The position numbers were made by a program, and so were the translations under genes. Source: Burkholderia thailandensis E264 (GTDB taxonomy: Bacteria; Pseudomonadota; Gammaproteobacteria; Burkholderiales; Burkholderiaceae). Taken from it: a DNA stretch of 64,000 nucleotides. The stretch covers positions 62,001-126,000 of the forward strand of contig NC_007651.1 in assembly GCF_000012365.1 (NCBI RefSeq), given 5' to 3'. This document shows positions 36,579 to 45,165 of the stretch, piece after piece (the stretch's first letter is position 1; every line of letters begins with the position of its first letter). A model generated the notes under the pieces. It worked only from the letters and a program-made list of their open reading frames with translations. It had not been told where the DNA came from and searched no databases.

Positions 36579-36617
36579 CGCTCGGGCATGCGAGGTGTGG
36601 ACGCGAGATGTGTTTTA

Positions 36618-36652
36618 TTGGACGTTGACACGTCCAAATTGGACGTTATAAT
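36618..36652 (+). promoter_or_regulatory. Strong sigma-70 promoter overlapped by a palindromic operator
   Basis: TTGACA (36625-36630) and TATAAT (36647-36652) are 16 bases apart, both consensus. Overlapping them are three half-sites: TTGGACGT (36618-36625), ACGTCCAA (36630-36637) and TTGGACGT (36639-36646), forming two nested palindromes. A repressor bound here would occlude the polymerase. It lies 26 bases before the ParA-like gene. Confidence 0.8.
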
Positions 36653-36678
36653 GTCGACAACACTCTCGGAGAAATCTA

Positions 36679-37695
36679 ATGCGCTACGCGTTCTGGAACA
36701 ACAAGGGCGGCACCGGTAAAACGAGTCTTGCCTTCCAATCGATCTGTCGGTTTGCTGAATTGAACCCGCATGCAAGGATCCTTGCGATTGACGTTTGCCC
36801 CCAAGCGAACTTGTCGGAACTCATGCTCGGTGGGTTGACCAATCAGGGCAGTGCGCGGCTCATGCAACGGCAAGGTCAGGTACCGCGTTGTAGTATCGGC
36901 GGGTATTTCCAGTTGCGCTTGCCTGCCCCGTACACGCGTCCTGCGTTCACGGCGAGCGACTTTATCACCACGCCGAATCAATATAATCCGCTTATCCCGG
37001 GCAACATTGATTTGGTGTGCGGCGACCCGTTGCTTGAGTTGCAAGCTAACGCTGTGAATACGTTGGCTAACGCGCAGATTCCCGGAACGAACACGTGGAT
37101 TGCTGTCATCGATTGGATCAGCGACTTCTTGGAGTCGGCGGAGGGCTATGACTACGTGTTCTTCGATGCTAACCCTAGCTTTTCGATCTACACGCAAATT
37201 GCACTTTCGGCGACGAATAGGGTCATTCTTCCCGTCATGGCAGACGATTCGTCGAGGCGAGCGATCCAGAATGCTTTCTCGTTGATTTATGGCCTGCGGT
37301 TACCGTCTCCGATCTACGCAACATATAACTTTGCGACCAAGCTGCGTGAGGCGGAGCGTCCGCTGCCGCAAGTGCATTTGATCCCGAAGAATCGTCTTAC
37401 GCAGTATATGGGGCCGGCGTCGGCATTTTATGCGGTGCTTGCTGCGATCGACCAGGACGTTGCGGGCCTTCTGGTGCAGCGGCCTGATCTGTTCACGTTC
37501 GCGGACGTGGCGGATGGAGTTGTCGACGTGCGCGATTTTCAAACGACGGGGGTTGTCTCGTACGCGAAGGGTGCCCCGTTCTCGCAATTGCGGACTGGAC
37601 GACTTGATATCGGTGGTCACCGGGTACGGGTTGACGCGGATATGCGCCAGAACTGTATCGATGCGATTGATGGTCTGGTCGATCGAATCGAATAG
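36679..37695 (+). CDS. ParA-family ATPase
   Basis: 338 residues. Deviant Walker A at 9-15 (KGGTGKT), followed by ARILAIDVCPQANLSELML (switch region; the usual DxDPQ is here DVCPQ) and YDYVFFDANPSF as Walker B. Unusually long insert with two extra segments compared with plasmid ParA, and no ParB partner adjacent. GC content is lower than core. Possibly maintains the mobile element; a role in its own regulation is suggested by the palindromic operator. Confidence 0.85.
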   Translation: MRYAFWNNKGGTGKTSLAFQSICRFAELNPHARILAIDVCPQANLSELMLGGLTNQGSARLMQRQGQVPRCSIGGYFQLRLPAPYTRPAFTASDFITTPNQYNPLIPGNIDLVCGDPLLELQANAVNTLANAQIPGTNTWIAVIDWISDFLESAEGYDYVFFDANPSFSIYTQIALSATNRVILPVMADDSSRRAIQNAFSLIYGLRLPSPIYATYNFATKLREAERPLPQVHLIPKNRLTQYMGPASAFYAVLAAIDQDVAGLLVQRPDLFTFADVADGVVDVRDFQTTGVVSYAKGAPFSQLRTGRLDIGGHRVRVDADMRQNCIDAIDGLVDRIE

Positions 37696-37784
37696 CGTTT
37701 CGGGGGTGGGGTAGTCTGCGGAAGTGCCTCGATTCTTGAGGCACTTGGAATTTGCCCGTTGAACTTTCGTTGACCTTCGCAAAT

Positions 37785-37816
37785 GAAAAAGGACCTAGCA
37801 TCGCTGCTAAGTCCTT
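37785..37816 (-). terminator. tRNA-Lys terminator
   Basis: AAGGACCTAGCA (37789-37800) pairs with TGCTAAGTCCTT (37805-37816), one mismatch. On the reverse strand a five-T run follows. Placed just beyond the CCA end of the tRNA fragment, so it is the native terminator of the tRNA gene. Confidence 0.85.
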
Positions 37817-37824
37817 GAAATTCC

Positions 37825-37873
37825 TGGTGGGGCGTGAGTGACTCGAACACTCGACCTACGGATTAAGAGTCCG
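37825..37873 (-). repeat. Attachment site: 3' half of tRNA-Lys(CUU)
   Basis: The reverse strand reads CGGACTCTTAATCCG (anticodon arm, anticodon CTT), GTCGAGTGTTCGAGTCACTC (T arm region) and the acceptor strand ending in encoded CCA at 37825. The 5' half (D arm and acceptor strand) is absent; homology stops at 37873. This is an att copy left by integration into the tRNA 3' end, next to an integrase gene. Confidence 0.88.
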
Positions 37874-38026
37874 AGTGTTGCGACATCCTTTGATGTGGAT
37901 TGATGTCCGTGTAGGCAGGTGAGCCCCTTGTTGGGAAAGGATTTTAGGCCGAATCCACGGATTTTCATGTTGACCGATATGGTCCAATTTCCCTAGTATT
38001 TGCCTACATGGTGCCTACACGGGGAA

Positions 38027-39376
38027 ATGGTGAGCAAGCAGAACTTCACGGCGGCGCGGGTCGACGCATTCCAATGCGAGCCAGGCAAGCAGCAGACGAT
38101 CTACTGGGACGCAAAGACACCTGGCTTCGGGTTGCGCGTTACGGCGGCGGGTGCAAGAGCCTTCATATTTGAATCCAGACTCTTCGGCAAGACGGTTAGG
38201 TTGACCATCGGAGACGTTCGGGCGTGGGACCTGGGCCGAGCGCGCACCGAGGCTGCGAGGCTCAAGACGCTGATTGACGACGGCAAGGATCCGCGGGAGG
38301 TGCGAGCAGAGCAGCAGGCCGAACATGAGGCACGCCGCGCGGAAGCTCGGCGGCAGGACGCGTTGTTTGGTGTCGTATGGGACGAGTACACGGAGAGCCG
38401 GAAGGCGTTCTGGGGTGAGCGCCACTATCGCGATCACTTGCAGCATGCAGACGAAGGAGGGCAGCCAAAGAAGCGCGGCAAGGGCGTAACGCAGCCCGGT
38501 CCGTTGGCGGCACTTCGTCCTCTGAAGCTGTCTGAATTGACCAGTGAGCGGATCGCCGACTGGCTCACCGCCGAGTCGCGAGAGCGGCCGACGATGTCGG
38601 CGCTGTCATTTCGCCTGCTGCGCGGATTCATCCGCTGGGCCGATGACACATCGGCTTACAAGGGCATTGTTCCGATAGATGCCTACAAGGCCCGCGACGT
38701 TCGCGATGTGGTCCCGCGCGTAAAGGCCAAGGATGGCGATTCATTGCAGCGGGAGCAATTAGGAGTGTGGTTCCGCGAGGTCCGCAAGATTGCGAATCCG
38801 GTCCAAAGCGCGTATCTGCAGGGGCTGTTGCTTACCGGTGCGCGTCGTGAGGAGTGGGCGGGACTGCGGTGGGAGGATATTGATTTCCGCTGGCGAAGCG
38901 TCGTGCTCGATGACAAGGTCGAGGGGACTGGTGGCCGGACAATTCCTCTTACTCCATACCTCGCGACGCTGCTGATGAACTTGAAGCGCCTGAACGAGAC
39001 GCCGCCGGACCGGCGACAACTCGCGCGCCTCGCCGAGCGTAGAGAGACCTGGGTGCCATCCGAATGGGTGTTCGCGAGCAAGACCTCGGAAGACGGGAAG
39101 ATCGCTGAACCCCGGATTGCGCACAACAAGGCGCTGGCGGCGGCCGAACTCCCGCACGTCACATTGCATGGTCTTCGTCGCTCTTTCGGCACGCTGTCGG
39201 AATGGGTTGAAGTACCCGTGGGCGTGGTAGCGCAAATTCAGGGGCACAAGCCGTCGGCGATCGCCGAGAAACACTATCGTCGTCGTCCCCTTGATCTGCT
39301 ACGAATGTGGCACGACAAAGTCGAGTCTTGGATGTTGGAGCAAGCGGGAGTCCAGTTTCAGGTTGATCCGGCTTGA
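38027..39376 (+). CDS. int: Tyrosine-type site-specific integrase (P4-like, DUF4102)
   Basis: 449 residues. N-terminal arm-binding DUF4102 domain (TPGFGLRVTAAGARAFIFESRLFG, in parts; LTIGDVRAWDLGRARTEA), core-binding domain, and catalytic domain with Arg in LLTGARREEWAGLRWEDID, HGLRRSF (His-x-x-Arg) and Tyr in GHKPSAIAEKHYRRRP. Located 150 bases from the tRNA-Lys att fragment and reading away from it, as in tRNA-associated islands. Start at 38027 (ATG) or 38030 (GTG). Confidence 0.93.
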   Translation: MVSKQNFTAARVDAFQCEPGKQQTIYWDAKTPGFGLRVTAAGARAFIFESRLFGKTVRLTIGDVRAWDLGRARTEAARLKTLIDDGKDPREVRAEQQAEHEARRAEARRQDALFGVVWDEYTESRKAFWGERHYRDHLQHADEGGQPKKRGKGVTQPGPLAALRPLKLSELTSERIADWLTAESRERPTMSALSFRLLRGFIRWADDTSAYKGIVPIDAYKARDVRDVVPRVKAKDGDSLQREQLGVWFREVRKIANPVQSAYLQGLLLTGARREEWAGLRWEDIDFRWRSVVLDDKVEGTGGRTIPLTPYLATLLMNLKRLNETPPDRRQLARLAERRETWVPSEWVFASKTSEDGKIAEPRIAHNKALAAAELPHVTLHGLRRSFGTLSEWVEVPVGVVAQIQGHKPSAIAEKHYRRRPLDLLRMWHDKVESWMLEQAGVQFQVDPA

Positions 39377-39492
39377 AATACGAGGGGGCGATCAGCCGCT
39401 CCGCTTTCCGTTTCTAGTTCGCTCCACGCTAGAATCTTCAGTCGATGGCGACAATTGATCGCCGCAGATTGTCACAGCGCAGCGACGGGGTT

Positions 39493-40239
39493 ATGACGAA
39501 CGACCAAACACCACAAGAACGCATTGCTGCCGGTAGGCAGCTTTATGCCGTGTTAAAGGACCACCTCGAGCGCCGGGCCTGGACGCCGGTCGAAGGAGCG
39601 CTGCTTCTGTCGGGTATCCAACCGCCGGCTGGCTGTACCCAAATTCCGATTGGCGGAACCGGTCTCGACGGGAGGGAGTTTGCGAGTGCCGCGAACGACC
39701 GCTTCCATTCAGCCGTCCGGATAATGGACTTGTGGCAAGTCCGCTGCGACGATGATGAAGAAAATGGCGAAATCACGCCAACTGAGCTCACGCCCTACGA
39801 GTTCATTGCCTGGTGTCAGGAGATGAGCATCGAAACCGACTGGATGCGGCTTTTCTTCGAGGTCGCGGACGGTTCGTCACGATCCGATCGTCCCGACCTG
39901 ATTCCGGCTGCGGTAGCCGAGTACGCGGCGAGGGCTGCTGAAACCATCGGCGCCATTCAGGCGGCTCTCACTGGTGGCCCGTCCGGGAGCGCACCTGCGG
40001 CAGCGCCCCTTCCAGCCGAGGGGGAGCCGGCGGCGCGTCGCGGTCCCATACCGATCCCTGAAAACCGAGAGCACGTGTCGACCGACGAACTAGCGGCCAT
40101 TCTCGCTGTCGACGCGCAGTCCATTCGCAAGCGCTACTCTCAGACCGGCAGCTATCACGGCGTCAGACCAACGAAGCTGCCGAGTCGCCGGCTGCTATGG
40201 CCCGTCGAGGCCATCAAGGCGCTACTCCGTCGGGTCTGA
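39493..40239 (+). CDS. Island-encoded protein with a C-terminal HTH-like region
   Basis: 248 residues from ATG 39493 (39445 also possible). The C-terminal 60 residues (STDELAAILAVDAQSIRKRYSQTGSYHGVRPTKLPSRRLLWP, in parts) look like an excisionase/MerR-type winged helix for DNA binding. The N-terminal part (QERIAAGRQLYAVLKDHLER) is unknown. Follows the integrase and is likely its directionality or control partner. Overlaps the reverse-strand gene at 40222-40239. Confidence 0.7.
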   Translation: MTNDQTPQERIAAGRQLYAVLKDHLERRAWTPVEGALLLSGIQPPAGCTQIPIGGTGLDGREFASAANDRFHSAVRIMDLWQVRCDDDEENGEITPTELTPYEFIAWCQEMSIETDWMRLFFEVADGSSRSDRPDLIPAAVAEYAARAAETIGAIQAALTGGPSGSAPAAAPLPAEGEPAARRGPIPIPENREHVSTDELAAILAVDAQSIRKRYSQTGSYHGVRPTKLPSRRLLWPVEAIKALLRRV

Positions 40240-42117
40240 AGTCGTGTGCGGGCTGGATGCGTCGAAACCGCTCTCTGTGCTGGGCGTGTTCGCTTCGGCA
40301 TTGTTCGGCGCCTTTTTCATCGCCGTACTGCTCCTGGTAAGGGGCGATGCCCTCCGGACCTCAACCTGTATGGTCCGGAGTCTCCCGTGCTTGTCGCGCT
40401 CCTGTTTTTCCGAAGTCCTGCGGCGAGTCTTTGGTCCGGCATTGGTTGCGGGCCCGGACGTTGCGGCTGTCGCGCCTTCAGTCTCGCCGAGACCGGGTGC
40501 AGGGGTGATTACACCAGGCTGTTCGTCGAAAATGCGCGGTTCGGTAAGCGACCCTGCTGCAACTCCCCGATCCGAGCTCGCCGCAGCCATTTCCGGTGCG
40601 TTGGGCGTGATGCCTGCCGCCGGCGAACAGGGCGCCAGGTTGTCGGCGTGGCGCGGCGTTGCGCTAGCTGACGGGAGGACCGTGCGTCGGCGTGAATGTC
40701 GGCGCAACGCCTGAGCGACGTCAATTACCTCGGCCGCCTCTACATCGATGATCTCATCGTCGTACATGATGCGGCTCTTGCACGCCTCAAAACGAGCGCT
40801 TTGCCAGGCGCGCTCCTGCTCCGCTGTCTTCCGGTTCTTCGCGCGCGTGCGAGCTCCCTTCTTGTGGCTCGCGGAACGTCGTGCCTGCTCTTTCTCCCGC
40901 GCCTGGCGCCAGCGCAGCTCCTTCTGAACGCCGTTATCTTCTATTTCTTCCTCCCGGAGCGCTTCAAGCAGCGGATCTACGGTGTGGGACTGGTCTGCGG
41001 TCGGCCGGTACGAACCGGCTTTGCCTCTGCGGCGCGCCGCGCGCAGGTTCACCGGGAACTGGGTGCACCAGAAGTGACGGAGCTTTTTCGGCGCACCACT
41101 GAGACGGGCTGGGCGGACGTAGAAATCCGGTTCTGTCACGAGCGTCATCCTGTCCAGCGTCTCCTTTACAAGCTTGTCGGGGGGCAATACGCGGGTCACA
41201 CAGGCTGTGGATTTTGGCGCGAACGCTTCCCACCATTCCGTCAGATCTCGCGCAATGTCTGCCGCGGGCTTGAGAAATGAATCACTCAGGAAAACAAAAG
41301 CATCGAGGCAATAGCCGACGTCTGAAAACCTTCTGAGAAAAGAGCAGTGACCGAGATGCGAGCGTTTGGGGCTTGGCTCGTCCAGATAATCGCTCAGCAT
41401 TTGCCGGCATGCGCGTATTTCATCCTGCGACACTGGGTTGCCGTAGAGATCGAGATGCCGACGGATTGTGACGTGAACGATGCGCGTTCTAGGTGCGCGG
41501 TCAATTAGCTGGGCCGCGTACCGCATTGCGTGCTGGCGGTTGTCCGAAGGCGTGCGCTCAAATGCCTTGGCGGCCGCCCGGGATTTTTTGTCTAGTCGTT
41601 TTCCAAGCCGGACAAAAAAATCGTTCAAGGTAGCGCAGTACAGTGCCACTTTGGGGTGATTGCTGAAACTTGCCCCGTCGAATTCATCGTATTCGAGTGT
41701 ACGCATTTCACCGGTCGCGTCTTCATAGCGCAGCCCAATTTCGGCCACTTCGAGAAACGCTTCGAAATACGGGTGAAATTCATGCACCTCACCGGCGCGG
41801 GCCTTGATCTGTCTGGCCGGTTCACGCAGTCCTAGCAGTGCAAGGATGGGGCTAGCGTGAGCTCCTAACTGAATACGGGGCACAGGCCGTTGTACGAGCG
41901 TGAAGGGTGGGCGATAACGGCTCATTGCCGCCATTTCCTTCATCTGTGTGACGACATTGCGCACTGTGATGAGGTCTGCGATGTGATGCGGCGCGTACCG
42001 TTGTTCGGCCACGACTCTCTCCATGGCGAGCCATGCACGCAGGCTTACATTTTCGTGGGGTTTCCCGCCGTGTAGTTGCAGCGCATGCGGGAGAAGCTCT
42101 TTTTTCTTCGAAGCCAT
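40222..42117 (-). CDS. Large island protein with a divergent inovirus Gp2/YfjJ-like core
   Basis: 631 residues. Residues 210-300 have the order of the Gp2/YagK-YfjJ family: a strand with conserved basics (TRIVHVTIRRHLDL), a His-containing strand (SHLGHCSFLRRFSDVG), a hydrophobic strand (LDAFVFLSDS) and a Trp pair (DLTEWWEAFA). The match is structural rather than strong in sequence. The C-terminal 230 residues are basic, low complexity (KEQARRSASHKKGARTRAK), likely nucleic-acid binding. Possible replication or mobilisation role. Confidence 0.6.
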   Translation of the reverse strand: MASKKKELLPHALQLHGGKPHENVSLRAWLAMERVVAEQRYAPHHIADLITVRNVVTQMKEMAAMSRYRPPFTLVQRPVPRIQLGAHASPILALLGLREPARQIKARAGEVHEFHPYFEAFLEVAEIGLRYEDATGEMRTLEYDEFDGASFSNHPKVALYCATLNDFFVRLGKRLDKKSRAAAKAFERTPSDNRQHAMRYAAQLIDRAPRTRIVHVTIRRHLDLYGNPVSQDEIRACRQMLSDYLDEPSPKRSHLGHCSFLRRFSDVGYCLDAFVFLSDSFLKPAADIARDLTEWWEAFAPKSTACVTRVLPPDKLVKETLDRMTLVTEPDFYVRPARLSGAPKKLRHFWCTQFPVNLRAARRRGKAGSYRPTADQSHTVDPLLEALREEEIEDNGVQKELRWRQAREKEQARRSASHKKGARTRAKNRKTAEQERAWQSARFEACKSRIMYDDEIIDVEAAEVIDVAQALRRHSRRRTVLPSASATPRHADNLAPCSPAAGITPNAPEMAAASSDRGVAAGSLTEPRIFDEQPGVITPAPGLGETEGATAATSGPATNAGPKTRRRTSEKQERDKHGRLRTIQVEVRRASPLTRSSTAMKKAPNNAEANTPSTESGFDASSPHTTSDPTE

Positions 42118-42178
42118 GGCGATCAGTGCGGCGAGCGACTGGAAATGACAGTCCGGAGCTTAGCACGCACCTGTCAAG

Positions 42179-42556
42179 TTAGCGTTCTATCTGTTTCGAA
42201 GTTAGCGTTCTACAGGTCATAGACGGGAGGTTCCGGGGCGTACCGGCCCGAAGAGATACGGTCCGATCGATTGCCACGCACCAGTATCTTGGCTTCCCGC
42301 TGCCGATTGCCATCCACGCGGGGAAGGCATGGGAGCGGTGACGATGAGACTCCACGGGTGAGAATTGTTGTGATGCCGCGTGGATGGAAGCGTGGGACAG
42401 GTCGGAACGGCGGGTCGCCGGTGCTGTCCCCGGAGAAAACCTCGCCAGAAGCCACCCTTGGGGCCGCCCAAATGGGACGAACATCCGCTCTCCGTTGCGC
42501 GCGACAAAATATTTGCCTGCGATCCAATAGCGCTCCGTTGGCTCACCTTTGATCAC
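42179..42556 (-). CDS. Doubtful small reverse-strand frame
   Basis: 125 codons from a GTG at 42556 with an AAGG about seven bases upstream. The first 35 residues (IKGEPTERYWIAGKYFVARN, GERMFVPFGRPQG) look protein-like; the rest is Ser/Arg-rich and unremarkable. Could be a broken phage-like gene. Confidence 0.25.
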   Translation of the reverse strand: MIKGEPTERYWIAGKYFVARNGERMFVPFGRPQGWLLARFSPGTAPATRRSDLSHASIHAASQQFSPVESHRHRSHAFPAWMAIGSGKPRYWCVAIDRTVSLRAGTPRNLPSMTCRTLTSKQIER

Positions 42557-42777
42557 AGCCTTGCGTTACGCCATTTCAGGCCTTAGTTCGCTGGTATTTG
42601 TCTCTTGCTTCCTATCCTATGTGTCGGGATAAATGTTAATTTTAGAGATAATGATGAGAGCGCCAGTATCAGGAGATTTATCGTGAGAATAATCACCTCA
42701 TACGCGTGTGCGACAGGGGGGTGCGAGGATTAATCGCATGGGACTGGTTAGACTTCTATATTAAGATTGACATTGAG

Positions 42778-42811
42778 TATTGTCAGATTGATTTCGATTA
42801 TTGTCGGATTG
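42778..42811. repeat. Two 13-bp direct repeats, 21-bp spacing
   Basis: TATTGTCAGATTG (42778-42790) and TATTGTCGGATTG (42799-42811) lie exactly two helical turns apart on the same face of the DNA. Confidence 0.75.
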
Positions 42812-42854
42812 TCTACGGGTATTTCTAGGGCTGGTTATCGCTAATGCCAGCACG

Positions 42855-42891
42855 GGTATCATCTGATACCACCATTTGACGTCAAATGGTG
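42855..42891. promoter_or_regulatory. Two abutting perfect palindromes (operators)
   Basis: GGTATCA-TC-TGATACC at 42855-42870, and a 22-bp exact palindrome at 42870-42891 with arm CACCATTTGAC. They share one base. Typical of repressor sites; about 310 bases before the Gp2-like gene. Confidence 0.8.
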
Positions 42892-43202
42892 TATCCTGAA
42901 ATCCGCCATGAATGACGCGATACTCAGGGATTGGATAACTGTACCTCCTGTTGATCGGTTAAACCTTCTCCCTTTCCTTAGTCTCTCTTGCTTTACTCCC
43001 TATCTCCCGACCACGGTACGCCATATCCAGCAGCCAGTACCGTTCTGCTATTTCACCCGGAGAGCAAATGACATGTCAGCTACGTACTCCGGTACGTGGC
43101 GCTGACTCGAATTGCCTCTGGTGCAGTCGCATGAGCGCGGCGTATTGCGCAGCACGGATATGACGTCTTCGAACCCAAATAAACCGATGCAAAGGGGTAG
43201 TG

Positions 43203-44381
43203 ATGAACGCATGCATAACGCCGGGTTTCTCGTCGGCAGATACCTGTCCTGCTTACGGGAGCAATATCGGTACACGCTTCTGGGAGGTGGGAGAATATTC
43301 CGCGCTATACCGCTCACTGCTTCGCTTTATAACCGAAGTGCTTGATACCGATGAAATGCCTTTCAACTGTCTGGGCGAACGGGTCACAGAGCCGGTGCAG
43401 CTTCGTACGGGCAACGGAGTGCTTGCGTCGGCAATGGGACAATGCCGGTCGTTCATGGACCTGTACGATCCGGATCCGCGGAGGTCGTACACGGCAGACC
43501 TGAAGCTCTTTTTTGACGGCTATCGTGAGCATCCATTCGGTCTCGTTGAGCCGGGTATGGGCGCATTCGAACAGTACAATGAATACGCGCTGGTCGGTGA
43601 GGCTTATAACGACTTTATCGCCTTCCTGCGCAAGGAGGCGGTGAGGCGGCGGGTGAGGAAACAGCTGGCCGACTGGAAGGCGGGCATCCTGCTTCAGAAG
43701 CAGACGATTCACGAATACCTCGCCGAGCTGTACGCCTTGTACCGCTGGTTGCTGGTCGTGCGCATCGACCACTTCTACAGCGCAGATGCTGTTGACGAGC
43801 GCGATCTGCTGCGGCGCATGAGCTGGCGTCCGTGTTACACGGGACGCTGGTCGCAGGTGCCCTCTGACGCGCCGTCTTCCCCTGAGCCTGTGGGCGAGAC
43901 GCGGGCGCGCATTGATACGGGGCTGGCGATGGCGCATCGCAACCGCTTTTTCAGGAACCAGCATGGCGCCGACGGGTGGCTGTTCGAACACATGGCCGGC
44001 AGCATCTGGAAGATGGAGGCCGGTGGCCGGAGCAGTGCAAACCACTTCCACGGGCTCTACCTGTTCGATGGCACGCGGTGGAACCTCTCCGACCTTCCCC
44101 GCCTGATCAACGGGCTGATTCACCGCTGGTCCTCGGTGACAGGGGGCCTCGGGCAGTCGTACAGCTGCCACGACAGCCCCGGCCGGCAGCAGATGATCGG
44201 CAAGGGCAGGTGGGTTCTGGGCGAGCTTGACTGCAAAAATCGCGAGCATGGGGAAAGGCTCGACACGTATGTGGGCTACTTCGTCAAGACGGATTTCGAG
44301 AAGGAAGACGCGCAGGCCGTGCGCATCAAGCCGAAGGCCAGGGCCAACACGCTGACTACCAAGCTCGGGCGGCGACGGTAG
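43203..44381 (+). CDS. Inovirus Gp2 family protein (YagK/YfjJ C-terminal domain)
   Basis: 392 residues. Residues 182-375 carry the family pattern: WLLVVRIDHFYS, FEHMAGSIWKMEAGGRS, ANHFHGLYLFDGTRWN (His-hydrophobic-His strand), LINGLIHRWSSVTGGLGQSY and YVGYFVKTDF. The family is related to rolling-circle replication proteins of filamentous phage and satellite elements. Start ATG 43203 follows AAAGGGG; GTG 43200 also possible. Suggests the element once replicated, or is a phage satellite. Confidence 0.85.
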   Translation: MNACITPGFSSADTCPAYGSNIGTRFWEVGEYSALYRSLLRFITEVLDTDEMPFNCLGERVTEPVQLRTGNGVLASAMGQCRSFMDLYDPDPRRSYTADLKLFFDGYREHPFGLVEPGMGAFEQYNEYALVGEAYNDFIAFLRKEAVRRRVRKQLADWKAGILLQKQTIHEYLAELYALYRWLLVVRIDHFYSADAVDERDLLRRMSWRPCYTGRWSQVPSDAPSSPEPVGETRARIDTGLAMAHRNRFFRNQHGADGWLFEHMAGSIWKMEAGGRSSANHFHGLYLFDGTRWNLSDLPRLINGLIHRWSSVTGGLGQSYSCHDSPGRQQMIGKGRWVLGELDCKNREHGERLDTYVGYFVKTDFEKEDAQAVRIKPKARANTLTTKLGRRR

Positions 44382-45165
44382 TAGCGAGTGGCGAGGGAGC
44401 GCGTTCGCCCGCGGCGATGGAATCCGGGCGAGGCGGAGCGGCGCGCGGAGCCGGTGACGGTTGCGCTGTGCGAGAAACTCACCACTGCGGAAGATGTCGG
44501 CGAGGAGAATAGCCCGGCCATGGATTAAACGGAGCCGTTACAGCTTCCCGTCCCCCGTCCATGGGCTGGTGCGGGAGAGATGCGGCGAAGCCCTTGGAAG
44601 GCCTACCGTGTTATCGGTCGGTTGTCGAACACGCGGCAATACGCTTTCCTCACCGGCGCCATCGTTTTCATTGCGACTTATTGATCGACCAAGGAGGACT
44701 CTCGTATGCGGACATCCAGCCGATAAGGTTTGGCCTGTGATCGCTGGTTCGGTGTGGCCGGGGGACAGGCATCGTGTTCAACTGTTACGGCAGGCACGAC
44801 TGCGGCAGTATCGCGTGTCGCGACTCGACGTCCATTGACTGGCCCGATTGCAGTGATGCCGTCAGGCCAACAAAGCCTATTGAGTACATCGTCTGCTCCT
44901 TCGCCAGATACGGCGGCTAGACGGCGCGAATCAGACCGACGCCGAAGGCGCAGACGTCGACGATGGCGCTCTAGTTGCCGTCGCATGCGGCGTGGGGAGC
45001 GCACTGATTACGGAGCGCAGGTGCTGCATGGCCAGATGGGATAATGCGTTTTTTCTCGTTGTCGTGCACCATAGGTGACCGATGCCATGGACGCGCCGGG
45101 GCCTAACAGGCAGGCCTGCGCGAACGACACGTCACGACCGAACAGGATGATGGTGGACTCTTGAC
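44382..45165. other. Gene-poor stretch between the Gp2-like and helicase genes
   Basis: 784 bases. A GTG frame at 44388-44526 (about 46 residues, VARERVRPRRWNPGEAERRA start) might be a small gene coupled to Gp2. An AAGGAGGACT ribosome-like site at 44692 is followed by only six codons, perhaps a vestige. Nothing else supported. Confidence 0.4.

Larger units (their letters stand above)
42118..43202. other. Control region of the Gp2-like module
   Basis: 1085 bases. 42570-42900 is AT-rich, unlike the rest. It holds a pair of 13-bp direct repeats and two abutting palindromes (listed separately). A weak hairpin is centred near 43088. Two short frames (42179-42556 reverse; 42908-43105 forward) are unconvincing. 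Likely an operator/origin-type region. Confidence 0.5.

Noticed and set aside
37825..37900. Complete tRNA-Lys gene
   Set aside because: Only the anticodon arm, T arm and acceptor 3' strand are present; the D arm and 5' acceptor strand are missing, so it is an att fragment.
42908..43105. A 65-codon gene before Gp2
   Set aside because: Has an ATG after the palindromes but no good ribosome site, and its sequence is Pro/Ser/Phe-rich with no family resemblance.
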